NCBI GenBank assembly: GCA_900540305.1
Contig: UQFL01000004.1
Span: 1 to 64,000, forward strand
DNA: 64,000 bases
Reading direction: 5' to 3'
DNA from: an uncultured Oscillospiraceae bacterium
GTDB taxonomy: Bacteria; Bacillota; Clostridia; Oscillospirales; Acutalibacteraceae
Shown here: piece by piece, positions 1 to 7,987 of the stretch
How the letters are laid out: each line of letters opens with the position of its first letter
How positions within the stretch are numbered: the first letter of the stretch is position 1
Program-made: the position numbers and the translations under genes
Notes under the pieces: model-generated
Database searches by the model: none
What the model was told of the DNA's origin: nothing
Seen by the model: only the letters and a program-made list of their open reading frames with translations

Positions 1-42
1 CTTATGCGATCGTCGGCAGCGTCAGATGTGTATAAGAGACAG
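1..42 (+). other. Illumina Nextera adapter and index, not biological sequence
   Basis: Positions 10-42 match the 33-base Nextera read-1 adapter and end in the transposon mosaic end AGATGTGTATAAGAGACAG (24-42). Bases 2-9 (TTATGCGA) match, from memory, the Nextera XT i5 index S522, and base 1 would be the last base of the flow-cell adapter. Genuine insert starts at base 43. This is untrimmed library sequence and marks a true contig end. Confidence 0.97.
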
Positions 43-43
43 T

Positions 44-193
44 GATTATACTGTCGGATTGATTTTTTCAATAATCTCGTATGTTCAGATGCTGAATGAT
101 GGAGTTGACGATATTAATGATATTTCAATTACAATAAAAGATCTAGCAGAGACAGCAGTACGGCTTTATGGCAATGATGTTGGAAAAATATAA
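44..193 (+). CDS. 3' fragment of an unidentified CDS
   Basis: The frame starting at base 44 is open from the adapter junction to a TAA at 191-193 and gives about 49 residues. It opens with a hydrophobic stretch (TVGLIFSIISYVQML) and continues with an acidic, polar tail ending GNDVGKI. The hydrophobic-then-polar pattern would fit the end of a membrane-associated protein, but I do not recognise a family. The start lies off the contig. The stop is 35 bases before the HIT gene, so it may be the upstream member of that operon. Confidence 0.45.
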   Translation, partial: DYTVGLIFSIISYVQMLNDGVDDINDISITIKDLAETAVRLYGNDVGKI

Positions 194-228
194 ATTTTAA
201 ATCATTTTGATAAAGTAAAGGACCAGTT

Positions 229-696
229 ATGTGCGATATTTGTAATATTATCGAAAAATCATTAAAAGGAGAAAACTCTTTTTTCGTAAAAGAACTAGAA
301 ACGGGAATTGTTGTGCTGGGTTGGAATCAACATTTTTACGGTTACACAATTTTTATGTGTAAAAAGCACGCAACGGAACTGTATCAGTTGGACGATAAGT
401 TTCTTTCTAAGTTTATGAAGGAAATGGTTATTGTTTCAAAAGCCGTGGCTACAGCTTTTGATTGTGACAAAATGAATTATGAGTGTCTTGGCAACGGAGA
501 TACTCATTTGCATTGGCACTTGTTTCCCAGAGTAAAAGGCGATTTAGGAGATTACAGAAACGACGGCAAAGGTCCTGTTTGGTGGTTACCACAGGAAATA
601 ATGTGGAATGATGATAATATTCCTAATAATGAAGAACTTGAAGAAATGAAAAGTAAACTTCTGAAAGCACTGGATAAATATGAAACATCAATTTAA
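229..696 (+). CDS. HIT-family nucleotide hydrolase/transferase
   Basis: 155 residues. The histidine triad is visible as HLHWHLF, with His93, His95 and His97; the last is the family's usual nucleophile. The sequence after it (FPR) is typical of Fhit/Hint-like proteins that cleave nucleoside phosphoramidates or dinucleoside polyphosphates such as Ap4A. A CxxC pair (MCDIC) opens the protein, as in many bacterial HIT proteins, and may bind zinc. The start has AAAGGA about 8 bases upstream. It is the first complete gene of a tight plus-strand series running to 3863. The exact substrate cannot be read from sequence. Confidence 0.88.
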   Translation: MCDICNIIEKSLKGENSFFVKELETGIVVLGWNQHFYGYTIFMCKKHATELYQLDDKFLSKFMKEMVIVSKAVATAFDCDKMNYECLGNGDTHLHWHLFPRVKGDLGDYRNDGKGPVWWLPQEIMWNDDNIPNNEELEEMKSKLLKALDKYETSI

Positions 697-758
697 ACTA
701 AACAATTCTTCGTTAGTGTAAAATGAATATTGACGATTATCGATTACGAGGAAAACTT

Positions 759-1211
759 ATGAGTTATATTTCAGAAATAAGAAAGTATATCGGTCATAAA
801 CCAATGCTATCAGCAGGTGCAACAGTAGTTGTTATAAAAGATAGTAAAATATTATTGAATTTAAGGTCTGATACAAATACTTGGGGTATACCTGGCGGAT
901 CAATGGAACTTGGAGAAACTTTAGAAGAAACAGCAGCAAGAGAATTAAAGGAAGAAACGAATTTAGACGCAAAAGCATTTACCTTGCTGAATGTGTTTTC
1001 AGGTGATGAGTTTTATTTCAAATATCCTAATGAAGATGAACTCTATTCTGTTGTTGTGTTGTATTTGGCAAATGATATATCAGGCGATTTGAAAATTACA
1101 GACGGTGAAAGCTTTAAACTTGATTATTTTTCAAAGGATGAATTGCCGACTCTCGAAAGCAGAGCAAAAGTAATATTAGACTGGCTTATTAAAAATAATT
1201 ATTTGAAATAA
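759..1211 (+). CDS. Nudix hydrolase
   Basis: 150 residues from the chosen start. The Nudix box is complete in spacing: Gly47, Glu53, then Arg61-Glu62 and Glu65-Glu66; the usual glycine near the end of the box is Asn68. The N-terminus (YISEIRKYIGHKPML) is typical of a Nudix subgroup often annotated as ADP-ribose or nucleotide pyrophosphohydrolase. An upstream ATG at 723 is in frame, but GAGG at 748-751 sits 7 bases before the ATG at 759, so 759 is preferred. It follows the HIT gene and precedes a P-loop kinase. The likely role is clearing or modifying a nucleotide-linked metabolite; the substrate is unknown. Confidence 0.85.
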   Translation: MSYISEIRKYIGHKPMLSAGATVVVIKDSKILLNLRSDTNTWGIPGGSMELGETLEETAARELKEETNLDAKAFTLLNVFSGDEFYFKYPNEDELYSVVVLYLANDISGDLKITDGESFKLDYFSKDELPTLESRAKVILDWLIKNNYLK

Positions 1212-1227
1212 TTAACAGGATGTATTT

Positions 1228-1725
1228 ATGGCTAAAGTAATTGCAATTTGCGGTAAGATTTGCAGTGGAAAATCCTACTATGCAAAACAACTTAAAGAAA
1301 AAATTAATGCTGTTATATTGTCAACAGACGAAGCAACTTTTGATTTAATAAATAATGAGCAAGGTGAATTTTACAACGTTTTTGCAAAGAGAGTAAATAA
1401 TTATCTTGCTAAAAAAGCTGTTGAAATTGTCAAAGCAGGATGTAATGTTATTTTAGACTGGGGCTTTTGGACTAAACAAGAACGCCGTGAAATTACTGAT
1501 TTTTTCTCTGAACAAGGTATTGATGTCGAGTGGCATTATATTGATATTAATGATGAGAGATGGCATCAGTTAATTGAAAAGCGAAATAATAAATTTCAAG
1601 ACGGAAACGGTGGTTCAGACTTTTATTTAGACCAAGGTTTAATGGATAAACTGTTGTCCGAATTTGAAAAACCAAGCAAAAGTGAAATAGATGTTTGGAT
1701 TTTGAACAGTAACAAGTGGGATTGA
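1228..1725 (+). CDS. Small P-loop kinase-like ATPase (AAA_33 type)
   Basis: 165 residues. The protein opens with a Walker A motif, Gly9-KICS-Gly14-Lys15-Ser16, followed by STDEA, where an acidic residue often helps bind the phosphate acceptor. A hydrophobic strand, NVILDWGFW, resembles the Walker B-like strand of small kinases related to gluconate kinase, chloramphenicol phosphotransferase and zeta toxins. The sequence ERREI lies in the expected lid region. These small kinases phosphorylate nucleosides, sugars or antibiotics; nothing here fixes the substrate. It ends 3 bases before the next GNAT gene, which implies co-translation. Confidence 0.7.
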   Translation: MAKVIAICGKICSGKSYYAKQLKEKINAVILSTDEATFDLINNEQGEFYNVFAKRVNNYLAKKAVEIVKAGCNVILDWGFWTKQERREITDFFSEQGIDVEWHYIDINDERWHQLIEKRNNKFQDGNGGSDFYLDQGLMDKLLSEFEKPSKSEIDVWILNSNKWD

Positions 1726-1728
1726 ACA

Positions 1729-2211
1729 ATGATTAAAGAAATTTCAAAAAATGATTTAGACGAGTGTGCAAAAGTTATTAGAGAAAGTTTTAAAACTGTT
1801 GCAAATGAATTTAATATCACAGAAGAGAATGCTCCGAGATATGTTGCTTTTGCTACAACAGAAGAAAAATTATCAGAGCAATATGACAACGGCAAAAAAA
1901 TGTTTGCATATTTTGATGCTGAGAAAATAGTAGGCTTTTATGCTATCGAAATTAACGATAATGTTTGTGAACTTAATAACCTTTGTGTTTTGACAGAGTA
2001 TAGGCATAACGGAATAGGAAAGAAATTGCTTGAGCATTGTTTTGAAATTGCACATTCATTAAAAGCTGATAAGATTACAATCAGTATTGTTGAAGAAAAT
2101 AAAATGTTAAAGGAATGGTACATGAAGTTTGGATTCACGCCTGTTTATACCAGAAAATATGATTTCTTTCCTTTCACATGCGGATATATGGTGAATATTT
2201 TATTAAAATGA
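1729..2211 (+). CDS. GNAT-family N-acetyltransferase
   Basis: 160 residues. Motif A of the GNAT fold is clear: strand CELNNLCVLTEYR followed by HNGIGKKLL, the R/Q-x-x-G-x-G pyrophosphate-binding loop for acetyl-CoA. The C-terminal part (NKMLKEWYMKFGFTP) matches motif B, where a tyrosine and a GF turn close the CoA site. The gene starts 3 bases after the kinase stop and ends 10 bases before a second, unrelated-length GNAT gene. The acceptor could be a small molecule such as an amino-sugar, or an antibiotic, or a protein N-terminus. Confidence 0.85.
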   Translation: MIKEISKNDLDECAKVIRESFKTVANEFNITEENAPRYVAFATTEEKLSEQYDNGKKMFAYFDAEKIVGFYAIEINDNVCELNNLCVLTEYRHNGIGKKLLEHCFEIAHSLKADKITISIVEENKMLKEWYMKFGFTPVYTRKYDFFPFTCGYMVNILLK

Positions 2212-2221
2212 AAGGTGCTAT

Positions 2222-2821
2222 ATGAATAATTTAACAATACATAAATTAACTCCTGAACATTTAGACGATTATCTATATTTCTTTGAAAATGTTGCGCACA
2301 CTGATAATAAAAAATGGGACAGGTGCTATTGTACTAATTTTTGTGTTGCTAATAACAGCCGTGTTCTTAAAAAGGCAAATATGTCAGACCCTGATGTTAG
2401 AAGAGAGTTTGCAATAGATTATATAAATAAGGGTTTACTACAGGGTTATCTTACTTATGTTGACAATAATGTTGTCGGTTGGATGAATACAAATAACCGA
2501 AATGATTGTTTATATTGTTATGGTTGGAAACATTTAATTGCAGATTGGAGAATTAGAAAAAAATCAAAAGAAAAGATAAAATCTGTATTTTGTTTTACTG
2601 TTGCACCTAATATGCGTGGACAAGGTATCGCTACAGCAATGTTGGAAAGAGCGATCAAGGATGCAAAATCCGATGGTTACGAGTTTATGGAAGCTTATCC
2701 AAACAAAGAGGAAACTGATATGTATTATAACTATGTAGGACCGTTGGGACTATATAAAAAGTTTGGATTTGAGCCATTTACAGAAACAAAATGGAGATTG
2801 GTATTAAGAAAAAAGTTGTAA
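2222..2821 (+). CDS. GNAT-family N-acetyltransferase, longer type
   Basis: 199 residues. The CoA-binding segment VAPNMRGQGIATAMLERA carries the RxxGxG/A loop, and FGFEPF near the end is the motif-B turn. The N-terminal half is rich in aromatic residues and cysteines (DRCYCTNFC), a pattern I associate with a GNAT subgroup of about 200 residues in Firmicutes. It overlaps nothing and lies 10 bases after the previous GNAT stop, with AAAGGTG as ribosome site. The substrate is unknown. The presence of two GNATs beside an APH-like kinase suggests small-molecule modification. Confidence 0.82.
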   Translation: MNNLTIHKLTPEHLDDYLYFFENVAHTDNKKWDRCYCTNFCVANNSRVLKKANMSDPDVRREFAIDYINKGLLQGYLTYVDNNVVGWMNTNNRNDCLYCYGWKHLIADWRIRKKSKEKIKSVFCFTVAPNMRGQGIATAMLERAIKDAKSDGYEFMEAYPNKEETDMYYNYVGPLGLYKKFGFEPFTETKWRLVLRKKL

Positions 2822-2864
2822 AATATTAATGACTATCTTAAATTATTTTAACGGGGAAAGAGCA

Positions 2865-3863
2865 GTGGACATAAATAAATACTTAAAAGATGCAGCTAAT
2901 GAGTTACATTTAGGCGAACTTCAAGAATTACCTGTTCAGGTAGCAGGTGGATTTATGCACAGAATGTTTAAAGTCGTTACCAAAAAAGGCAGTTACATAA
3001 TTAAGCTTTTAAATCCAAATATTATGAAAAGACCAACTGCTATGGTCAATTACAAAAATGCTGAAGGAATAGAGAAAATTTTACAGAAAAATGGCATTCC
3101 TGCAATATATGCTTTAGAGTTTAACAACACAAAAATGCAGGAATTAAACGGTCAATACTTTTATGTTTTTGAATGGTATGACGGCAAGTCGTTGAAAGAC
3201 GGTGAAATCAAATCAATTCATTGTGAAAAAATAGGCAAAGTATTGGCGAAAATTCATAATATTGATTTGAAAAATAAACCTTTTGATCAAGATGAAATTC
3301 ATATTGACTGGCAAAAATATGTTGAGATAGCTAAGAATATAAACTCACCGATTTATGATTACATAAAAGCTTGTTCAAATATCTTCTATGACAGTATGAT
3401 TAAAGGTAATAAGGCAATTCCGATGCTACCTAAGTTTAAAGCAATTTGCCATAATGATATGGATAGCAAAAATGTTTTATGGCTGAAAAACGAATTTAAA
3501 CTTATAGATTTAGACTGTTTAGGATATTCAAATCCGTATCTTGAATTGTTTGAACTTGCTTTGTGTTGGTCTGGCTATGAAAGCTGTAATATCAAGTTTG
3601 ATTTGTTTAATGCATTTATTAAGTCTTACTTTGAAAACACAAATCTTAACACAAATGTTGACTGGGAAGCATTGTATTATTGTAACAATGGTAGGCTCTG
3701 TTGGCTTGAATACAATATCAAGAGGGCATTAATGCTTGAGTGTGATACCGCAGAAGAACAACAACTGGGCATTAGCGAGGTTAAAGAAACCGTTGAACAT
3801 ATCATCTATTATGACAAGATAAAAGATGATATTTTAAAAAATGTTGAAGCTTTGTGTTTTTAA
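2865..3863 (+). CDS. Aminoglycoside/choline-kinase-like phosphotransferase (APH fold)
   Basis: 332 residues from a GTG start. The catalytic loop HNDMDSKN (H-x-D-x4-N) and the metal-binding LIDLDCLG strand identify the APH/choline kinase/fructosamine kinase superfamily. The ATP-lobe lysine is likely in SYIIKLLNP, and the hinge FEWYDGKSL follows. An ATG at 2829 would add 12 residues, but it has a weak ribosome site, while GGGGAAAG at 2853-2860 is well placed for GTG 2865. It is the last gene of the plus-strand series and is followed by a strong terminator. It may phosphorylate an antibiotic or a hydroxylated metabolite; no close substrate group is recognisable. Confidence 0.8.
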   Translation: MDINKYLKDAANELHLGELQELPVQVAGGFMHRMFKVVTKKGSYIIKLLNPNIMKRPTAMVNYKNAEGIEKILQKNGIPAIYALEFNNTKMQELNGQYFYVFEWYDGKSLKDGEIKSIHCEKIGKVLAKIHNIDLKNKPFDQDEIHIDWQKYVEIAKNINSPIYDYIKACSNIFYDSMIKGNKAIPMLPKFKAICHNDMDSKNVLWLKNEFKLIDLDCLGYSNPYLELFELALCWSGYESCNIKFDLFNAFIKSYFENTNLNTNVDWEALYYCNNGRLCWLEYNIKRALMLECDTAEEQQLGISEVKETVEHIIYYDKIKDDILKNVEALCF

Positions 3864-3937
3864 AGGAATTTCAAAAAGATAAAGTTAAATCAAAGTTCAT
3901 ATATAAATTTTTAAAATAAGAACAATAAAAAGCAAGT

Positions 3938-3973
3938 AAAAAAAGAGGTTATCATTACGATAACCTCTTTTTT
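3938..3973. terminator. Bidirectional intrinsic terminator
   Basis: A perfect stem AAGAGGTTATC / GATAACCTCTT with loop ATTAC is flanked by A-runs on the left and T-runs on the right. It can therefore stop the APH operon on the plus strand and the tRNA transcript on the minus strand. Confidence 0.93.
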
Positions 3974-4048
3974 GGAGCTGGTAAGCGGATTCGAACCGCT
4001 GACCTACTGATTACGAATCAGTTGCCCTACCTGCTGGGCCATACCAGC
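3973..4048 (-). tRNA. tRNA-Thr (anticodon CGU)
   Basis: The minus-strand sequence folds as a full cloverleaf. The acceptor stem is GCTGGTA/TACCAGC, the D stem GCCC/GGGC, the anticodon stem ACTGA/TCAGT with loop TTCGTAA (anticodon CGT, reading ACG), and the T stem AGCGG/CCGCT with TTCGAAT loop. The CCA end is encoded (3973-3975). The terminator at 3938-3973 follows directly. It lies at the boundary between the AT-rich plus-strand gene series and the core translation operon. Confidence 0.95.
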
Positions 4049-4108
4049 GAATATTAAATTTTTATGAGATACAGCACAGCGGAAAAATGTATCCTTAAAT
4101 ACATCCAG

Positions 4109-4157
4109 AGACCTACTGATTACGAATCAGTTGCGCTACCAACTGCGCTACACCAGC
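4109..4157 (-). pseudogene. Truncated tRNA-Thr (5' two thirds only)
   Basis: On the minus strand, 4157 to 4109 gives an acceptor 5' arm GCTGGTG, a D arm with GCGC/GCGC, and a complete anticodon arm with loop TTCGTAA. After the variable loop the similarity stops: no TTCGAAT T-loop, no 3' acceptor strand and no CCA. Instead there is an unrelated ATGTAT/ATACAT hairpin. Positions 4110-4134 are identical over 25 bases to 4001-4025 in the intact tRNA. It cannot form a mature tRNA. It is either a recombination scar or a misassembly between two tRNA-Thr genes. Confidence 0.8.
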
Positions 4158-4218
4158 GTTTTTGTATTAATTTATTTGCAAACTGCAGTAGCAATTATAC
4201 AATAAATGGAGTACAAGG

Positions 4219-4707
4219 TCAAGAGTTTAATATAAGTTCTGCGAGTTTTTCATATACAAATTCAACGCTTTTTCTGCGCACATTATTTCTGCCTATCTCT
4301 CCGAAATACTGAGTAAAAGAAAACACTTTTCCGCTTATATTAAACCCGAAGCACACCATGCCGACGGGTTTATTTTTTGTTGCGCCCGTGGGGCCTGCGA
4401 TACCCGTTATACCTACGCCAACCTCGCACTGAGCAGTTTTCGCCGCTCCTATGGACATTTCATAAGCCACCTCTTCGGACACTACGCCATACTTCGCAAT
4501 AGTATCTGCCGAAACGCCTATAAGTCGCTCCTTAGCAAAATCCGCATATGTGACAAATGACATATCAAGCACCTTTGATGCATCGGGGACATCTACAAGC
4601 GCTCCGCAGCAAAGACCGCCCGTGCAGCTTTCAGCAAAAGAGATATGCCAACCTCTTTGAATGAGCAAATCAGCAACTTTGGAAGCAATCAAATTTTCAT
4701 TACACAT
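4219..4707 (-). CDS. pncC: Nicotinamide-nucleotide amidohydrolase (CinA C-terminal domain)
   Basis: 162 residues, the size of a stand-alone CinA-C domain. Family landmarks are FAESCTGGL near residue 25, FVTYADFAKERLIGV, GVVSEEVAYEMS and the GVGITGIAGPTGAT loop that holds the catalytic region. The enzyme deamidates nicotinamide mononucleotide to nicotinic acid mononucleotide in NAD recycling, in the cytoplasm. The N-terminal molybdopterin-binding-like domain of full CinA is absent. It overlaps the upstream HAD gene by 8 bases and is the last gene of the rimP-to-pncC series. No clear intrinsic terminator is visible between it and the tRNA remnant. Confidence 0.88.
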   Translation of the reverse strand: MCNENLIASKVADLLIQRGWHISFAESCTGGLCCGALVDVPDASKVLDMSFVTYADFAKERLIGVSADTIAKYGVVSEEVAYEMSIGAAKTAQCEVGVGITGIAGPTGATKNKPVGMVCFGFNISGKVFSFTQYFGEIGRNNVRRKSVEFVYEKLAELILNS

Positions 4708-5362
4708 AATTAATCACATCGTAAATATTATTAACCACGGGGACATCGTCTCTGAGGTTTTTATCCTTAAACCATCCCCAATTCATCCTTACAGCTTTCA
4801 TACCAGCTGAAAGGGCGCCTTCTATATCGTTTACAGGGTGGTCGCCGACATAGATACATTCAGACGGTTTAAGACCGAGTTTTTCAGCCGTATATATGAA
4901 TATTTCAGGCTGAGGCTTGGCAAAATCATAATCACCTGAAACGATAAGAATATCAAGATATTCCAAAAGACCGCTGTTATCCATTTTCGTATGCTGAAGA
5001 ACGGACGGACCGTTTGTAATAACGCCCGTTTTTATGCCTCTGTTTCTTAATTCTATCAACAGTTTCACGGCATCGGGGAATATAACATTATGAAGCCCGA
5101 ATTTAGTATCGTAATGGTTTGCAAGCTCCTCGGCGGACGGAGAATCGTTCCACTGCCACTTATCAATAAGCTTCTGATACCAGTCTACACGGACTACATA
5201 TCCGCCGTTTCCGGTATCTACCATATCTTTTTTTCTTCTGTTTTTCTCCTCTTCGGACAAATCGGGCAGATAATCGTTCATAAAAGTATCCATATACTTT
5301 TCAAACGCCGCCGTTCTGTCCTGAAGAGTTTCGTCAAAATCAAAAAATACTGCTTTTATCAT
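4700..5362 (-). CDS. HAD-superfamily hydrolase (phosphatase)
   Basis: 220 residues. HAD motif I is FFDFDETL, with the nucleophile and acid/base aspartates; motif II is GVITNGPS; the lysine and motif IV are in YVGDHPVNDIEGA. A helical cap (roughly residues 15-90) fits subclass IA. The ATG at 5362 is taken because the only in-frame codon further up is a TTG at 5368. The start lies 23 bases inside ribF, so translation is probably coupled. Substrates of this family are small phosphates such as nucleotides or phosphosugars; the position after ribF hints at, but does not prove, an FMN or flavin-precursor role. Confidence 0.85.
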   Translation of the reverse strand: MIKAVFFDFDETLQDRTAAFEKYMDTFMNDYLPDLSEEEKNRRKKDMVDTGNGGYVVRVDWYQKLIDKWQWNDSPSAEELANHYDTKFGLHNVIFPDAVKLLIELRNRGIKTGVITNGPSVLQHTKMDNSGLLEYLDILIVSGDYDFAKPQPEIFIYTAEKLGLKPSECIYVGDHPVNDIEGALSAGMKAVRMNWGWFKDKNLRDDVPVVNNIYDVINYV

Positions 5363-6155
5363 AATCAAGTTGTTTCTTTAATTCATCAACATTTTTAAAT
5401 AATTTTTCAGCACGCAGATAATTTACAAGCTCAACGGCAACCGTTTCGCCGTAAAGATTTCCGCTGTAATCGAAAATATGCGTTTCAGCCAAAGGCTCGC
5501 TTACTTTCCAAGTAGGTCTCATACCTATATTTGTAAACGCCTTATAAGACTTATCGCCGATAAGCGCACGGCTTTCATAAACTCCGAAACGCGGTACGAT
5601 AAGCCCTTCGGGCAGATTTTGGTTAATGGTTGGAAAACCTATTGTTCTGCCCCTTTTATCACCGTTTACAACTTCTGCCTCAAAGGTAAAATTATAGCCG
5701 AGCATTTCATTTGCGGCATTTATTCTTCCCTCTTTGACAGCTTTTCTGATACGGGTTGAACTTATGGGCAAGCTTTCATAATCCTGCGCATCAAGAATAC
5801 GCACCCATATATCTTTCTCTTCAAGATAACGGCGCATATCGAGCGCAGACCATGACGCATTTTTTCCGAAGCGGAAATTAAATCCGCACAGAACCATATC
5901 GGCATGAAATTCATTGATGATAATATTCTCAATAAACTCCTCGCCTGAAAGATTTTTAATTTTATCAAAATCAGCAAAAACGGCATTTGGATAGCGCTTT
6001 TCAAAAATACTTTTTTGAAGAAGCGAAAACTTATTGTGCACACAATAAATAGTTACATTCTCTGCACCTGTTACAACTGTTTTATGAGCAAGGTGCATAC
6101 CGTCAAAATCGCCGAGCGCTATTGCCGTTCTTTTAATTGAATTATTATTGTTCAT
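5340..6155 (-). CDS. ribF: Riboflavin kinase / FAD synthetase
   Basis: 271 residues. The N-terminal adenylyltransferase domain shows GDFDGMHLAH, the NTP-binding HxGH-like motif in which the first residue is Met rather than His and the last is His. ISSTRIR follows near residue 148. The C-terminal flavokinase domain shows GRTIGFPTIN and GVYESRA. The protein converts riboflavin to FMN and then FAD. It is about 40 residues shorter than usual, mainly because the first domain is compact. It lies 3 bases after truB, as in many Firmicutes. Confidence 0.92.
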   Translation of the reverse strand: MNNNNSIKRTAIALGDFDGMHLAHKTVVTGAENVTIYCVHNKFSLLQKSIFEKRYPNAVFADFDKIKNLSGEEFIENIIINEFHADMVLCGFNFRFGKNASWSALDMRRYLEEKDIWVRILDAQDYESLPISSTRIRKAVKEGRINAANEMLGYNFTFEAEVVNGDKRGRTIGFPTINQNLPEGLIVPRFGVYESRALIGDKSYKAFTNIGMRPTWKVSEPLAETHIFDYSGNLYGETVAVELVNYLRAEKLFKNVDELKKQLDYDKSSIF

Positions 6156-6158
6156 AAA

Positions 6159-7046
6159 TCACTTAATATATAGTCTTTTCACCTTGAGTTCGGTTTGAGT
6201 ACACTCGCCGAGCCCGAGAAATTCTCCGCTTTTTGAATACACACGGTAAAGGGTATTTATAGACAGCTTTTGTTTCAGTCTTGTAAGGTCAAGTGCACCG
6301 CCGTTTTTGAAGCGGACGCTCTGAGCGTCGCTGACAGTGACGCTGTCAAAACTTTCAAAAGCCTTTTCAACGGAAACAACAAGGTCTTCGAAATTTTCGC
6401 CGCAGTCCTTTCTGCGCTGAAGTTCATCAAGACTTACCGCATCATTCAAAGTAAAACCGCAAGCAAGGGTTCTTCTGAGAGAAGTCATAACCGCACCACA
6501 GCCGATGGCTTTGCCCAAATCGTCAATGAGTGAGCGGATATAAGTTCCTTTTGAGCACAATACATCTATCTCATACTCGCCGTTTTCACAGGGCACAAGT
6601 TCAAGCTTTTTAATCTCGACTTCTCGTGCCTTTCTTTCAACCTCAACACCGCTTCTTGCGAGCTCGTAAAGTCTTTTTCCGTCAACTGAAACTGCTGAAT
6701 ACATAGGCGGGGTCTGCATAATTCTGCCCCTGAAATTGACAAGTGCTTTTTCAACATCATCCTGTGTGCAATTAACGGAAAACTCGCCCGTAACTTTGCC
6801 TGTAATATCAAGGGTATCCGTTGTTTTTCCGAGAATGAAACGGGCGGTATAGCCTTTATCGCTGTCAGGCAGATAATCGAGAAATTTCGTTGCGCCGCCG
6901 AGCATAACCGGCAATACTCCTGTTGCCATAGGGTCAAGCGTACCTGTGTGGCCGCATTTTTTCTGCCCCATTATTCCCCTCAGCTTTGCGCACACGCCGA
7001 ATGAGGTTATACCCTCGGGCTTATCAATACAGATAATTCCCGTCAT
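6159..7046 (-). CDS. truB: tRNA pseudouridine-55 synthase
   Basis: 295 residues. The catalytic aspartate is Asp38 in GHTGTLDPMATGVLP. The N-terminus GIICIDKPEGITS and the substrate loop RGRIMQTPPMYSAV are diagnostic, and a short PUA-like C-terminal segment is present. It makes pseudouridine 55 in the T-loop of tRNAs. An in-frame ATG at 7064 exists, but AGGGAG at about 7055-7060 and the ATGA overlap with the nrnA stop fix the start at 7046. Confidence 0.95.
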   Translation of the reverse strand: MTGIICIDKPEGITSFGVCAKLRGIMGQKKCGHTGTLDPMATGVLPVMLGGATKFLDYLPDSDKGYTARFILGKTTDTLDITGKVTGEFSVNCTQDDVEKALVNFRGRIMQTPPMYSAVSVDGKRLYELARSGVEVERKAREVEIKKLELVPCENGEYEIDVLCSKGTYIRSLIDDLGKAIGCGAVMTSLRRTLACGFTLNDAVSLDELQRRKDCGENFEDLVVSVEKAFESFDSVTVSDAQSVRFKNGGALDLTRLKQKLSINTLYRVYSKSGEFLGLGECTQTELKVKRLYIK

Positions 7047-7987
7047 TTCAAAAGCTCCCTGCATTTTTCAATAAGAAGCTTTTTAGCCTCTTCAACAGAG
7101 CAGTCAAATCTGCACGCCGCCGCCTGCGAATGACCGCCGCCGCCGAAACAACGGGCTAACTCAGCAGCGTTTACGCTTTCATAAGTTCTGAGTGAAGCTT
7201 TGCAGGTCTTATCCTTTTTCTCTTTTATAGTAATGCCTACCTCTACGCCCTCTATCTGCCTTGTGAGAGGAGCAATAGCCTCCGTCTCCTGCTCGGTAGA
7301 GCCTGTTTCGGCATACATTTCCTGAGTTACGGTGATTACCGCAACCCTATCGTTGCAGAAAAGCTCAAGCCCGTTAAGGCAAAGCTTTTCAAGATTAACA
7401 TATGTTTTTGACTTTGTTTCAAACATAGCCCTGTTGATAAGACCGTTTTCTGCACCGAGGTCGATAAGCTCAGCGGCAAAGCGATAGCTCTGCGCTGTTG
7501 TTGAAGCGTATCTGAAACAGCCGGTATCCGTTGAAATTCCCGTATAAAGGCAATCGGCTATTTTCTTATCAATATCAACGCCGAGTTCAAGGATAACCTG
7601 ATACATAATCTCACACGCTGCAGGAACATCCTCAAGCAGGAGATTATCTGCATATTCGGCATTTGTCAAATGGTGGTCTATACACAAATCTATTTTTCCT
7701 TTGTAATCATCCTGAATAGAGCCGAGAAGATTTTCAGTTGCAACATCAACTGCAACTACATACTCCGGGCTAAAATCGGAAAACTGCAAATCGTCAAACA
7801 TATATGCGTATTTTTTCGGTATTTCATCGTCATTGATAACTCGTGCGTTTTTGCCGAGTTTCATCAGTGCTCTGCACAGGGCAAAGCCGCTTCCGAGCGT
7901 GTCACCGTCCGGATGGGCATGCGTGAGAATAACAATATTGTTTTTCTCCTTTAACAGCCCTGCACATTCCTTAATATCAATTCTCAT
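7043..7987 (-). CDS. nrnA: DHH/DHHA1 phosphoesterase, NrnA-like
   Basis: 314 residues. The DHH domain has THAHPDGDTLGS near residue 22, VAVDVATEN and the namesake IDHHLTN near 110. The DHHA1 domain ends with FGGGGHSQAAAC, the substrate-binding glycine loop. NrnA degrades short RNA fragments and also pAp or pApA. The gene overlaps rbfA by 11 bases and truB by 4, the arrangement conserved across Clostridia. Confidence 0.92.
   Translation of the reverse strand: MRIDIKECAGLLKEKNNIVILTHAHPDGDTLGSGFALCRALMKLGKNARVINDDEIPKKYAYMFDDLQFSDFSPEYVVAVDVATENLLGSIQDDYKGKIDLCIDHHLTNAEYADNLLLEDVPAACEIMYQVILELGVDIDKKIADCLYTGISTDTGCFRYASTTAQSYRFAAELIDLGAENGLINRAMFETKSKTYVNLEKLCLNGLELFCNDRVAVITVTQEMYAETGSTEQETEAIAPLTRQIEGVEVGITIKEKKDKTCKASLRTYESVNAAELARCFGGGGHSQAAACRFDCSVEEAKKLLIEKCRELLK

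Noticed and set aside
723..758. Longer Nudix N-terminus from an ATG at 723
   Set aside because: GAGG at 748-751 is correctly placed for the ATG at 759, and the family N-terminus begins there.
229..3863. Integron cassette array
   Set aside because: Genes are separated by only 3-47 bases; there is no room for attC-like sites, and no integrase is visible.
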